Assembly: GCA_036365515.1 (NCBI GenBank)
Contig: CM070874.1
Location: 165,000,297 to 165,064,296, forward strand
Source of the DNA: Torymus aiolomorphi
Taxonomy: Eukaryota > Arthropoda > Insecta > Hymenoptera > Torymidae
Length of the DNA: 64,000 nt
Reading direction: 5' to 3'
The notes under the pieces are model-generated. The model saw only the letters and a list, made by a program, of their open reading frames with translations, did no database searches and was not told the origin of the DNA. Below, one piece after another: positions 1-10,078 of the stretch. A program made the translations under genes and the position numbers. The stretch's first letter is position 1; each line of letters opens with the position of its first letter.

Positions 1-2
1 AT

Positions 3-900
3 TATATAAATGATGATTTTAGTTGTTCAAGACAAAGTCCTAATAAATGTGACGTTGTTACAATTAAAGTCAACAATAAAAAAGAGAAAAGAGTTAAGCG
101 TTTTCTTACTCCAAGTTTAAAAGAGACGTATAAAGTATTTAAAAATGATAATCCAGAATTGAGAATTGGAAAATCGAACTTTTATATTTTGCGACCAAAA
201 TATGTCTTACTTAGCCCCATCAAACAAGTTAGTCTCTGTATCTATTGCGCAAATTATGTTTTATTTCTTACGAGCTTAATTAACTTTAGAGGGAGCAACG
301 TCACAGAGTTGTATGAAAGTCGGACACAAATAATAAATGCAACAATGTGTTCTGAGCCATCTGATTTACGTTATTTACATGAAAATGTAAAATATGTCCA
401 GAAATTACGGGAATTACGTTCCATGTTTTAAAACTGCAAAATGTAGAAGGCACAGAAGAAATTACATATGCTTTGTGGGATAATGGAAACTTGCTTAAAA
501 AAACACTATCAATTTCTGCTTTTAAAGATGAACTTCCGGTTTGGACCATGAAGGTTAGTATTCACATGTATGTAAAAAATATACAACGCAAAGCTATTGT
601 TTTCTGCTACTGGGCACGGCAAAGGAGCTATAGATGGTGTGGGTGGACTTACAAAGCATTATCATACTTCACATAATCTTCGAGTCCCACGAAAAATCTA
701 TTCAAAATGCTAATGATTTCGTAGAACACGTTCAAAAATATACTGATGAAATTAAAATAATACATTTACAACATGTTAAAATAGAACAATTCAGAAAAGC
801 AAAAAATATTGATTGGCTTACAACTCTAAAGTATCCTGGAATTCAAAAAAATCATTTATCGGTTAAAGAAACATGTATTAATAAAACACATTGTTGAACA
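3..900 (+). pseudogene. TIR-element transposase remnant, lineage B (copy B1), open at the left edge
   Basis: The frame is open from the first bases and carries the block SRQSPNKCDVVTI, then LRPKYVLLSP and the cysteine motif CIYCAN. These match, in order, the protein of copy B2 at 53.0-55.1 kb (minus strand). After FKDELPVW, near 545, the sequence jumps to the block GHGKGAIDGVGG at about 609-650, so the central segment with the first two catalytic-acid candidates is missing. A frameshift near 700 separates the C-terminal part, which contains NANDFVEHV. I read it as an internally deleted, non-functional transposase from a TA-flanked long-TIR element. The family assignment rests on similarity to B2; the catalytic role is inferred from the spacing of conserved Asp residues in B2 and A1. 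The 5' end lies outside the window. Confidence 0.7.
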
Positions 901-1049
901 GCAAAGACTGCCAATCATTTATGTAATCTGTAAAAATTTGAATTCATTTTGTCGACTAGTTTTTGAGAAAAAAATTGAAATGTAAAAAAAAATGAGTTTT
1001 GTACGTCCAAAGATTACGGGAGTACAATTGTCTTAATCGCTTTGAAATT

Positions 1050-1850
1050 CCTTGTAGAGGTAGATTTTTGATAGTTCTCGGTCGAGTTCTTTGGGCAAAA
1101 TAATAAGTCCAGAAATTTTAGAAATATTTGAGGTTGAAATTTTTTTAACCTTCTTTTCAAATCGTAATTTCTCGAGAAACGCTCCATGTATCAGCTCCAA
1201 ATTTATAGACAATTTTGTATGTGACAAAGATAATATGTGTGCTAATTTTCATCAAGATCGTACGATTATTGTTTCAGATATTTGATTTTGAAAATTTTCG
1301 TATTTTACAAAGTTATTTTTTTTGTCGTATGGTAACTAGAGAAAACAAAAATTGGTTTAGTCATGTTGAAATTTTGTGGAGATGTAGAGTCTATATATTA
1401 TCGTATGTCCTTTAGGTAAAATAATTGTCTCATGATTTTTAGAGATATTTAAGGTTAAAATTGTTTTACGGTTTTTTTCAAAATCGTAATTTCTCAATGA
1501 CGACTTCATGCATTAGCTTGAAATTTATAGACTATTTTGTATGCAATATAGGCAATACCTGTGTAAAATTTCATCCAGATTATATGGTTGTTTTTCGAGA
1601 TGTTTGATATTTAAAGTTTTAGTCTTTTTGAAAATGACTTTCTTTGTTGTCGCACATTATAACTACATTAAAATTGTTTTAATTTTTTTGAAATCTGGTG
1701 GAGATGTAGAGTTTGTATATTATTTATTAGAAAAGTTCTTAGGGTAAAAGAATTCGTTTATGAATTTCAGAGATATTTGAGGTTAAAACTATTTTAGCCC
1801 TCTTTTAAAATCGTAATTATTCGGGAACGCATTTATGAACGCGCGTGTTG
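1050..1850. repeat. Tandem repeat of about 325 bp, about 2.5 copies, behind the B1 gene
   Basis: A recognisable block (a GGGCAAAATAAT-like start, then AGATATTTGAGGTTAAAA, then a run of T and ATCGTAATTTCTC) recurs at about 1089, 1409 and 1736, giving spacings of about 320 and 327 bp. Copies are diverged and AT-rich with no convincing ORF. Position just 3' of the B1 coding remnant suggests subterminal repeats of that element, but its right TIR is not identified. From 1850 to 2122 I see only AT-rich sequence without features. Confidence 0.65.
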
Positions 1851-2126
1851 TATACCTACTTTTGTTTTGTAATAGACATTTATTATTTTTAAGGTTAGAA
1901 CCTTTTCCTTACATCGGAAATTGCAGAAAGAGCACACAAATACGGACAGGCATACTACTATAGACAAGTACCTTATGTGTGAAATTACACAATGAAAATA
2001 TAATTAGAAGTAAAGTTTATTTAGGAATTTTATAAGGTATTGACGATAATATTACAATCATTTTATTTATTTTTCACACATAATTAAAAAATAAATCATA
2101 CCTATTATTTTATTCATATTTTATAC

Positions 2127-3721
2127 TGTGACAATGTCACATGTATCTGTTCAGGCAGTGGCAGCTAGATGCCAGCACATGTTCGACCGGCTCCACCATG
2201 TTGTGCGCGCCGGTAACAAGGACGCCGAGGGGACCGCGCACGCACTTGCACATACTCACAAGCACCATGGCCGGGTCGAGCGGCAACGGAACACACACAC
2301 ACATACACGAGAAAGCACGGTGCGGGGGGAAGGGGCCGGGAGAGAGCAGGCGGACGAGAGAGTCTGGGAACGTGGTGAGCGTCGAGAGTCAGCGGCACGA
2401 GCGCGCGAAGTGTATGATAGTGGGATGATAGTGGGAATGATAGTGGGAGTACGCAGGAGCAGACGCGAGAGATACGTGCTCGCGCAGCAGCAAGGTAGAC
2501 GCCGTGCGGGGAGAGAGAGGAAGAGAGAGCAACGGAGAGGGAAGCCGTGCTGGCCGACGTACGGCAGCCAGGCAGGTGCCGCGTGGGAGAGAGAGTAGCG
2601 GAGAGGCAGATGACACCGGCCGTCATGCAGCGGCACGGCAAGCGCTCGCGGGGATAGAGGAAAAAGGAGTTAAAGATAGTGCGTGCGGGCATAGAATAGG
2701 TAGTATCGTAGAAGGAGGAACGCGCTGCGATAATTGAGCCGCTGCGTGGAGCGACAAGTGATGTAGGGGCTGCGCATGTTCGCGCGCTGACTTATTATGA
2801 CTCAAAATAGTTGCGAGTCACAGTTTTCCGGGTAGAGTAGGATGAATCTGGAATAAATAGCCAATGAGAAGTAGCCACGTATTAGGAGGGAACTCGGGCG
2901 AAGGGCTCGGGCTTGACTGAGCTGAGGAGAAGCTCTCTCTTGTTCTTCGGCCAGCAACAGCAGCAGTCGCATCCACTTTAATAGTCTCGTGTGGTATTTA
3001 GAGTGATCGGAAATAGTAATGGGGGTAGTTTAGTTGAGGAATTACATCGAAGGAAGAATTCTATTAGTAAGTAGTTACGAACCAAGGACTTTGAGACATT
3101 GAATTGGCGTGTGAGGTGGAGGGTTACCGTTCCGTGTGGACCGTTGGTGGGTTGAGTAGTGGTGAATTTCGAGATCTAGGTGCAGAATCGTCAGCGGACC
3201 CTGATCGCTCCAGAGTATTTCGAGTAAGTATCCGAATTTCGGAACTGTAATTTTATCGTGTTCGAGTCGTTTTCTTTTCTCTTTTCAGGATCCAACCAGC
3301 AAGATGGAGTCTAGTGGAGAGTGCCGTGTTTGAAAGCGACCGTTACCGCGAAGGGACGCGCTTGCCACAGCGGCCATTTTGGGCCCATCGTATTCAATAA
3401 ATTCAATCTAATTAGTAAACCCAGTGAACTGTTATTATTAGCGAGTGTTGTTCCTTGCATTGTCCTCTCGAGTATTATTTTCAGGAAATTAAGTTATCGC
3501 CATGGGTAGTCAGTAACGTATACTGTCGCACCGTTGGTGGAACGAGAGTCGTGGTTGTTGCGCATCATCTGAACCCCCTTTGTCGGGATATAAGCCTTTA
3601 GTCGGGGTGTGACTCGGTTTGGAGTAAGGAGTCACGAAGGTATAGTGTGCTAGTGCTCGTATTGGGGTCGCCCTTGATAAAAGAGCCCTAAACGGCGGTT
3701 ATAACGAAGCACTACGTTACA
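2127..3721 (+). mobile_element. Solo LTR, 1595 bp, with ATAC target duplication
   Basis: The segment starts TGTGAC and ends GTTACA, near-perfect inverted termini of the TG...CA LTR type, and is flanked by ATAC at 2123-2126 and ATAC at 3722-3725. A 4-bp duplication fits Gypsy-type integrases. The composition differs sharply from its AT-rich surroundings: 2140-2760 is GC-rich with AC and GA runs. A CCAAT box with an adjacent ATAAATA (about 2853-2865) could be a promoter, AATAAA lies at 3396, and a 65-nt stretch (3224-3288) has a good splice donor (GTAAGT) and an acceptor behind a pyrimidine tract. The ORFs seen in it are short and on both strands; I take none as a gene. No internal region or second LTR is present, so it is a recombination-derived solo LTR. 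Confidence 0.75.
3224..3288 (+). other. Possible short intron inside the solo LTR
   Basis: GAGTAAGT at the left edge and a T-rich tract ending TTTTCAG at the right edge make a plausible 65-nt intron. If used, it would lie in the leader transcribed from the LTR. No transcript evidence is available from sequence alone. Confidence 0.35.
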
Positions 3722-3725
3722 ATAC

Positions 3726-4202
3726 ATAATTTAGAAATTAATAATTTTTAATTTTCATACATGAATTTAATTATAATTATGTCATAAATTGTTGCAAAAA
3801 TTATAAATTTTGTTATTAAAAATTCATTAAAGGAATAAGCAGTTTAAGTTTGAGGAAGCTTTGGGCCAATGAATTTGCAGCGGTTTTTTTATTTTTATTC
3901 AAATGTCATGCAGGACATGAAAGAAGGTGCTAATATGAGTAAGATCGCGTATAGTTTACTCAAAAACTTAAAAAAACTCGTAAATTGGCAGCTGTTTGAA
4001 AATGACCTTGAAAAATAAAATTTGTAAGTTAGGATTTTATAAAAAAATATTGACATTGTAAACCGGATGTCATTTTAGTGCAATCGAAAAATGAAAAAAT
4101 ACGTGTCGAATCATTTTTCAAGAAGAACAGCAATACTTTGATTCCAAAATGATCGGTGTGGTAGGCATACTCCGGCTGTTCGATTTGAGATGGAATGGGG
4201 CA
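3726..4202. other. AT-rich gap without recognised gene
   Basis: Nothing here could be assigned. The sequence between the solo LTR and the next MITE is AT-rich with no ORF over 65 codons that resembles a protein I know, and no clear repeat structure. Confidence 0.5.
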
Positions 4203-4204
4203 TA

Positions 4205-4714
4205 TGAGGTGTTTCACGTCACCTCTCCAGGCGCGGCGCGCGAGCGCGAAATTATGCTGTTTTCAGCTTGTGTTTAAAGGGCTAAGATGTATCTAAAAAA
4301 ATAATCCCCAAGTGATTTCGATATATTTTTTCCTCAGCCTTCCGATGGTGCTATTAGTTTCTCAAAATTTTTCAATTCTAACCTCAAAAAGACTTAAAAC
4401 GTGTTATATCTCAAAAACTATATTTTTAATATTTTTTTTGACCTGCTAGATCGAAAGAGGAGGAAATTTTACATGGATATAGCCTTTTTCTACATAGGGG
4501 TTTTTTGATTTTTTCGAGATATTATTCAAGAAATACTTAGAATTGAAAAATTTTGAGAAACTAATAGCACCATCGGAAAGTTGAGGAAAAAATACATCGA
4601 AATTACTTGGGGATTATTTTTTTTAGATACATCTTAGCCCTTCAAACACAAGCTGAAAACAGCATGATTTCGCGCTCGCGCGCCGCGCCTGAAGAGCTGA
4701 CGTGAAACGCCTCA
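4205..4714. mobile_element. Foldback MITE, 510 bp, TA target duplication
   Basis: The ends are inverted copies beginning TGAGGYGTTTCACGTCA, flanked by TA at 4203-4204 and 4715-4716. The arms extend about 190 bp each (4205-4395 and 4524-4714) around a 130-bp centre. The arms include GGCGCGGCGCGCGAGCGCG and the block CCGATGGTGCTATTAG. An ATGGTGCTAT block with a similar setting recurs in the TIRs of elements A1 and A2, which suggests that a related transposase moves this MITE. It has no coding capacity. Confidence 0.75.
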
Positions 4715-4954
4715 TATACATGACAACATGACAATGGAGAAATTTTATTGAACTCGTCAGTAAGGCATTATATTTTATAATAGATCTTGCCTTAGATGCT
4801 AATAATTCCACAACACCTTAATATGCTGCCTTTTTCTCATTTGTATTATGAATTGCTATCGATTTCTTGTAATTTGTAAAAAAGGTGTTACAAATAACAA
4901 TGTTATTCATTATAAGATCCACGTCGTATTAAATATAGTGCCGCTTTCAAATTC

Positions 4955-5542
4955 TCATACATTTATATATTTATAGAGCTTAATGTAAAATTGCATAAAA
5001 TACAACATTTTTTGTATAATAAAACTTTTAGAATTTTTAATGGCGATTCTCAAATTATTTTCAGATGCTACTCTTGATAATGTCACATACAATTGCCCAT
5101 GACTAAAAACTGAAGCCAGTAAATAAATTCCAACTTTATTGAGTTTGACCATGAGATTTATTGATTGTCATTGCATATCCTCATCTGATTGGAAACTGAC
5201 GTCTTGTCACTTCAAATGGAAATTCTTCCTTTGATATAGTTAAGTCAACACGTGGCAATAAAACTATATTACCACTTTTGTGACCATTAATTATTTCTGC
5301 ACAAATACAATACTGTAAATGTTTTTTAACTTTTAAACGAATTTTTTTACATAAACTATCAGATAAGTTTAAATTACGTAGAAATATTATTATAGCGCCT
5401 GTTTTTAAAACCAATTTATGAGAAGGCAAACCATTTGGTGTTAAAGAATTCAGAAATTCATCACGTAAATAATCACTTAAATCATTATTATTATCATCGT
5501 GACATGTATCTATACTAATGTATTCTTTTGAATCTGGTTTTT
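4955..5542 (-). pseudogene. Helitron helicase (Pif1-like) C-terminal fragment
   Basis: Reading on the minus strand from 5542, the pieces are an LRNLN-containing block (about 5370), the RRQFPIR block (about 5190), MTINKSHGQT in another frame (5150-5175), then VFSHGQLYVTLSRV (about 5075-5115). This is the order of conserved helicase motifs V and VI in Helitron RepHel proteins. A frameshift and stop near 5155 break it. The upstream part is cut off at 5543 by a BEL/Pao LTR. From 4717 to 4954 I see no feature and assume Helitron 3' sequence. Confidence 0.8.
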
Positions 5543-5862
5543 TGTTATAATTAGAAGGGATGAGGATTGGAGTGAAATGGAGGGGATCAATAAGTGATTT
5601 TCATTTCGTATAGAGAATAGATAATGCTTATTGAAGATGCCGCAGAAGATGAGTATGTACAGAAATTGGTGGCTTGAACGTTGCTGTCTCTAGGCCATCG
5701 CGCGCGAAACTGAATGTCGGCCGGCGCAGCGAAGTGGCGTCGGCCGACGACATGGTAGTGGAAGGGGCGGCAGGCTTGACGCGCGGAGAGCGCGGACTGG
5801 CTCTCTCTCTCTCTCACTCACTCATGCGTTCTTGAAGATAAAGTAATGTAGAATTCCGAACA
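5543..5862 (-). mobile_element. BEL/Pao-type 3' LTR inserted in the Helitron
   Basis: On the minus strand the unit starts TGTTCGGAATTC and ends ATAACA, with TGTT/AACA inverted ends. TGTTCGG starts are common in BEL/Pao LTRs. It lies directly downstream of the integrase tail at 5897-6108, with a 34-bp spacer in the 3' untranslated position. An ATAAG polyadenylation-like signal lies near its 3' part. A self-complementary stretch at about 5717-5749 has GTCGGCCG/CGGCCGAC arms around a CAGCGAAGTG loop. The other LTR is not in the window. Confidence 0.65.
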
Positions 5863-5896
5863 TTCTGCCGACCTTCGTCGAATTGGCGGACGGACC

Positions 5897-6108
5897 TCAT
5901 TCCGCTGGATGGAGGCGTACGGCCTTGGCTATGGGGCGACGTAGAGCTGTGATGGCCGTGCATAGATCGACCACGCGGGTAATACCATCACTCCTTGGGT
6001 GGATGGCGATAATGCTTGCTAATGGCCACTTGAAGCGGGCAGTTAGTTCACTCCACAGGAGCACTAGGTCGCCCACTGCTACTGGTCGCTGCCTTAGTTT
6101 CCATTTTA
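5897..6108 (-). pseudogene. BEL/Pao polyprotein C-terminus (integrase-end domain)
   Basis: A minus-strand frame ending at the stop 5897-5899 contains VGDLVLLW, KWPLASIIAIHP, GITRVVDL and LRRPIAK. These are the landmarks of the C-terminal domain after the integrase core in BEL/Pao elements (VGDLVL, KWPLG, VHPG, RPITKL). Only about 70 codons remain. Upstream it joins abruptly, near 6109, a LINE ORF1 fragment on the same strand, so the two are fused by deletion or insertion rather than being one gene. Confidence 0.75.
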
Positions 6109-6109
6109 G

Positions 6110-7142
6110 TCAGGCCTGCAGCGAAGTCAAATATTCTGACTCCTGTGCAGTAGCTATCGCCAAGCGTGCGCCCCTATTATTTGCGTGGGTTAGGCGAATC
6201 ACGAGCTCGCCTCCGAGTTGTACCTGAGCTATCGCCCTTCGCACTTCCTCCTCTATTACGCATGCGTCTATATCTCGGATTACAAGGGTAGCTTTTGAGG
6301 CACTATCACGAATGGCGGCCGCGTCGAATCCTACAGCTCGTCTAATCGCGTCGCTGAATTCGGCCTTACTTTGGGTCGACTGTAGCTCTAGAAGTACCTC
6401 CCCCTCTCGGGCATCTAATCGTTTTAAATACAATCTGGGTTGCAGATGGGTCCATGCCACCTTTAATCTTATGCAACACGTCTACGTAAGATTTGCCTTC
6501 AGCTACCTTGATCAGCACGGCTTCAGCGCGTATCCGGCAAGGTTTGACAGTGCTTCTTTTTTCTCTGCAGTTTGAGCATTTATCGTCGGGTCAAGGGATT
6601 TTCGCCCTTTGCTACCTTTCTTCATTTATTTCGTTATGACACAAGTTGCCAAAGGTTGTCATCTGGAAAGCGAAAGAATGATGTTTCAGGTAGGTCCTCT
6701 TCTTTACCCTGGCTGACAAGTTGTTTGGATTTCTCCCCAGCTGGGGTCACCTGACTTTCAGGGATATTACCTCTCGAGCCCTGCGCTTCGTCTTTTTTCT
6801 TTCATTCAGACATTGATAGATCGTTAAAGTGATCGGACGTGACTCCACAAGGGAATCAAAAACTTTCTGCAGTTTCCGAAGACCCTCCTTTATTATCCTG
6901 TTGGCGTTCTTCTGCAGTAACGTTGAGTTTGTCATCATTTTTATGATATTACTCATCACTTCGATACATTTCTCCACCTTTCCCTCCTCTGCTGCTGTTG
7001 TTCGCCTGAGCTCTTCTGTTGTAGCATCAGTGCCCCCTGCAGTGGTACTGGGATCCTGTGTGGTAGGTGCATGTTTGCCCCCACCCCTGCAAGCTTTCTC
7101 ATTTGCCCTCCCTTTCTTGGTGTTATCTAGGTTAGTCATCAT
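6110..7142 (-). pseudogene. R1-clade LINE ORF1 fragments
   Basis: Two minus-strand pieces are visible. The first (6747-7142) is a Lys/Glu-rich N-terminal part that starts with Met at 7142. The second, from about 6530 to 6110, contains EAVLIKVAEGKSYVDVL followed by blocks such as GEVLLELQS and ATLVIRDID. The order and character match ORF1 of the R1-clade LINE at 36.65-37.80 kb (SYAEILKDL, GGVLLELENRS, TLEIGGM). The zinc-knuckle C-terminus and all of ORF2 are missing because the element stops at the BEL/Pao junction near 6109. Frameshifts and stops between the pieces show it is dead. Confidence 0.75.
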
Positions 7143-7845
7143 GTACGTAATTGTTGAATTAGGATGGGTCGTCCATCATGGGAGCTACACCTCGGTTAGG
7201 CTATTATCCCCTCCTAAAGGAAGCCCTACTTTCAAATGCCGAAGCCGAGAGACGGTTTGTCGGGTGGTCACTCCTATCGACACCTAGTGACTCTACAGAA
7301 AGAGGTTACGGGATAATGAAACAAAAAATTTAACGTCACCGCTACCGAGTGGACGGTGTCGGTCCGACCGAACACCTGGCCCAAACCTCGGGTTAGATGG
7401 TGTACCATACCTACACCGCTTCGGATATAAGAAATCAGTGACCAGGAAATCCTTCAGACCTGCGCCCAACTGACCTGGTTCTACCCTTCTATTGGCTCCA
7501 GGCTGTGCGTACGTGAGCGATCCTCCCATTTTGCCCATATTTCAGGGTCTTACGCTTCCTACTAATAACCCTACCAACTTCGCGCAATATCCCGTTCGAG
7601 GAGTTTACTACTCTCCTCTTGGCTAGTCTGGACGAAATATCCACAGGTCGTCGGCCGCAGCCCACTCATACTCTGCTCATTTATTCCCCCATTCTCACAG
7701 TTCCTTTGTTCGCGGCCGCTTATTCATTATATTCGCAGCTGACCAGCCTCGGCTGGTCGTTCCCCGATCTACAACCTGGGAACGCGCCCGCTAGCACGGA
7801 AAAAGGCTCAACTGTCCTTAGGTGAAACCGGGCCTTAGGTAGAAC
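7143..7845 (-). mobile_element. 5' untranslated region of the R1-like LINE fragment
   Basis: This segment resembles 37.85-38.64 kb block by block. Shared blocks include GAAGCCGAGAG, CGGTTTGTCGG, CACCTAGTGACTCTACAGAA, GGTTACGGGAT, GAGGAGTTTACTACTCTCCT and CCACTCATACTG. In both places it lies upstream of a minus-strand ORF1. The similarity ends near the 5' end of the element. It shows that two members of the same LINE family are present, although this copy lacks a microsatellite at its 5' border. Confidence 0.75.
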
Positions 7846-8397
7846 CGTGTCAAATATGAAGTTACTTGGTCCATTGATTCTAAATATTTTCTGCGGTGAA
7901 GTCGTCTAGCCCATAAATCACTTATCGAACAACTGGATTTTGGAATTCTTATACGGAGGGACCAAAATAACTCATTTCGGTCTTCTGCGGTTATGTTCTA
8001 TGATTTTTAATTGAGATTTTCATTTGCATTTATATTCACTTTTTAGAGCTGATTGGTTAAAGAAAAGCTGAGGAACAGAGATTGCACCATTATTATGCTG
8101 AAGATGTTTAAAACAAAAAAGTTTTTCCCTATAAATAATGCGGAAAAGAGTGTTTCATAATTGGGACCACACTGATAGAACACTGGGACATTCGTATCAA
8201 CGATGTACTATAAATACGGACGTGTCAACGATCATCCTGCTTTCATACTTAATTCATTATAATTTTAGTCTAATTGTATCTTTAAAAAATTTTAATTGCT
8301 TTAATTGAGATAATATAACAAGCTAATACAAAAGAGTTCGATCTATTAGCTTTATTTCATTTAAAATTAAATAGGAAACCTCATTTTTTATATATTT
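7846..8397. other. AT-rich gap without recognised gene
   Basis: I see no coding region and no repeat that I can place. The sequence separates the LINE 5' end from the long palindrome. Confidence 0.45.
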
Positions 8398-8470
8398 AAA
8401 GGAAAATTTTTCAAAGTTGACAGAGTTAACCCAAAAATTACTAAGAATTAAAACATCTTCATATAAATTA

Positions 8471-8510
8471 GATAACGTTTCGCTGATATGGTTCTCAGCC
8501 TCTTCAGATC
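8471..8510 (-). ncRNA. Hammerhead ribozyme (left arm)
   Basis: On the minus strand the order is GAT (stem I), CTGAAGA (core C3-A9), a stem II with GCTGA/TCAGC arms, GAAA (core G12 to A15.1), CGTT, and ATC (stem I partner). All invariant core positions are present. Stem III is a single short ACGU, as in Penelope-like retroelement hammerheads, which are thought to act as dimers. The cleavage position would follow the U after CGU. Confidence 0.8.
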
Positions 8511-8728
8511 ATAAACATAAACTAATAAAAATTAGTCGATCACATAGTGGTCAAATAAATTTAGAGAATAAGATTCTCTCGTCAAAACTTAGCGATCCAT
8601 ACTTAATATATATGTCTCACTATGTATATATATTAAGTATGGATCGCTAAGTTTTGACGAGAGAATCTTATTCTCTAAATTTATTTGACCACTATGTGAT
8701 CGACTAATTTTTATTAGTTTATGTTTAT

Positions 8729-8768
8729 GATCTGAAGAGGCTGAGAACTATATCAGCGAAACGTTATC
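8729..8768 (+). ncRNA. Hammerhead ribozyme (right arm)
   Basis: This is the mirror copy on the plus strand: GAT, CTGAAGA at 8732-8738, stem II GCTGA/TCAGC, GAAA at 8758-8761, CGTT, ATC. One base in the stem II loop differs from the left copy and does not touch the core. Confidence 0.8.
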
Positions 8769-9114
8769 TAATTTATATGAAGATGTTTTAATTCTTAGTA
8801 ATTTTTGGGTTAACTCTGTCAACTTTGAAAAATTTTCCTTTATTATTTCAACATGAAGAGTATACGTATTACCAAATTTTATATATTTATTTATTTATTT
8901 CATTAAATTAAATTTATATAGGTAAATTCTATAGAAGTATACGAGATACGTGTACATAGATTGGCCCAATACTTACAAACTAAATACTTAAAACAAAAAA
9001 AAATAAATATAATATATCTTTAATTACGCAGTAAAAAAAAATTCCTATAAAATGTGTAGTTATAAATAATAATTTAATAAACATTTTAATAATTTGTAAC
9101 ATCGTAATTAGATC

Positions 9115-9540
9115 ACATGAAATTTTTCAATTTAATTTTAATACTACTCGTATTACTAGATAGAGTTTTATACTCGTTTGGAAGATCAATGAAAGCATGA
9201 ACAGCTGCCACATAACGTCTCTTATCAGTGACAGCTTTATTTATTGTCGGTAATTGACCTAGTGTTTCTCGCTGTTTTTATAAATTCTTCCTTTAGAGTT
9301 TCGTAATGATATAATAAGCAAGTATACTTATAGACTTGGTTAATACTTAAAGGATTGTTATCGCGTAGAAAATTTCTATTTATTAATTTAATAATTCTAT
9401 CCTGTATTCTTTGTACTAGGCGTAGAAGGATTTTACCTGCTGTACCCCAAGCAATTATCCCATAGCTTATGAGACTATGATAGAAAGCATAGTTAACCAT
9501 GAGAAGGGTTTTGGTATTCATTTTATTTCTAATTTTAGCA
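9115..9540 (-). pseudogene. LINE reverse transcriptase C-terminal fragment
   Basis: The minus strand reads AFYHSLISYGIIAWG, then KILLRLVQRIQDRIIKLI, which is the thumb region after the RT catalytic core in Jockey/CR1-like LINEs. After a frameshift near 9250 the frame continues with TDKRRYVAAVHAF, YKTL and KIKLKNFM and ends in a stop near 9120. Endonuclease and catalytic RT parts are absent, which fits 5' truncation, although the upstream border at 9540 is not defined. Between 8842 and 9114 I see only AT-rich sequence. Confidence 0.7.
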
Positions 9541-9602
9541 AAAATAAATAGGAGATATTTGAGTTTTTTTTATATGTTGTACATGTATATTCCATTTCAT
9601 AT

Positions 9603-9866
9603 TGTTGTAACGATGAGGTATTGTGGATGATAAATAAGTGAATGTTTGACGGAGTTAATTAATTAATAAAGAAGTATAATAATGATAAGTTGGATACATG
9701 TGCTCTACGTCTGCACTACATGACGGTCGACAAAAGAGAGAGATTCAGTGCGCAGGGCGCTTGCGCGTCTCTAGCAGGCCGCGCCTCCAAAGTACAAATA
9801 GGTGGCGGCACTAGTATCATACATTAGGTGATTAGGTTTAGATATAATATTTACAATAATACAACA
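9603..9866 (-). repeat. Copia 3' LTR
   Basis: The 264-bp unit (plus strand TGTTGTAACG... to ...ATACAACA) matches 18147-18400 over its length, including CTACATGACGGTCGA and ATCATACATTAGGTGATTAGG. On the minus strand a purine tract (AAGGAGGCG) lies directly upstream, at 9867-9875 or so, in the polypurine-tract position. The two LTRs differ by small indels and substitutions, so the insertion is not very recent. Confidence 0.9.
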
Positions 9867-10078
9867 CGCCTCCTTAAACTTATACTCTAGACCTTTACAA
9901 AATTTTCTTGTCATAATTACATTTTCTTTGTTCAACTTTTGTTTACAATTTTAAATCAATTTTAACACTTCTATTTTTAACAAATTTTTTCTTGTCTAAA
10001 CTCTTATTTAACATAACAGCTATATTACAGATTGAATCAATTTTAACAATATCTATAATTCCATTTCCGTAATTTTCG

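Larger units (their letters stand above)
8398..8841. repeat. Near-perfect palindrome, two 216-bp arms around a 12-nt loop
   Basis: The left arm 8398-8613 and the right arm 8626-8841 are reverse complements with only isolated mismatches, for example GATATGG against CTATATC. Each arm contains one hammerhead ribozyme, so the structure is an inverted duplication of a ribozyme-bearing end. Hammerhead motifs of this form occur in Penelope-like elements, and one lies beside the Penelope ORF at 63 kb. The ORF across the left arm and loop is a by-product of the palindrome and not a gene. The high arm identity suggests recent origin or gene conversion. Confidence 0.85.

Noticed and set aside
2128..2805. 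Several overlapping ORFs up to 175 codons on both strands in the GC-rich block
   Set aside because: They are rich in Arg, Ser and His with no conserved motif, overlap each other on both strands, and lie in the U3-like half of the solo LTR.
8417..8650. 77-codon ORF
   Set aside because: It runs across one arm and the loop of a perfect palindrome and includes the antisense of a ribozyme, so it is not a gene.
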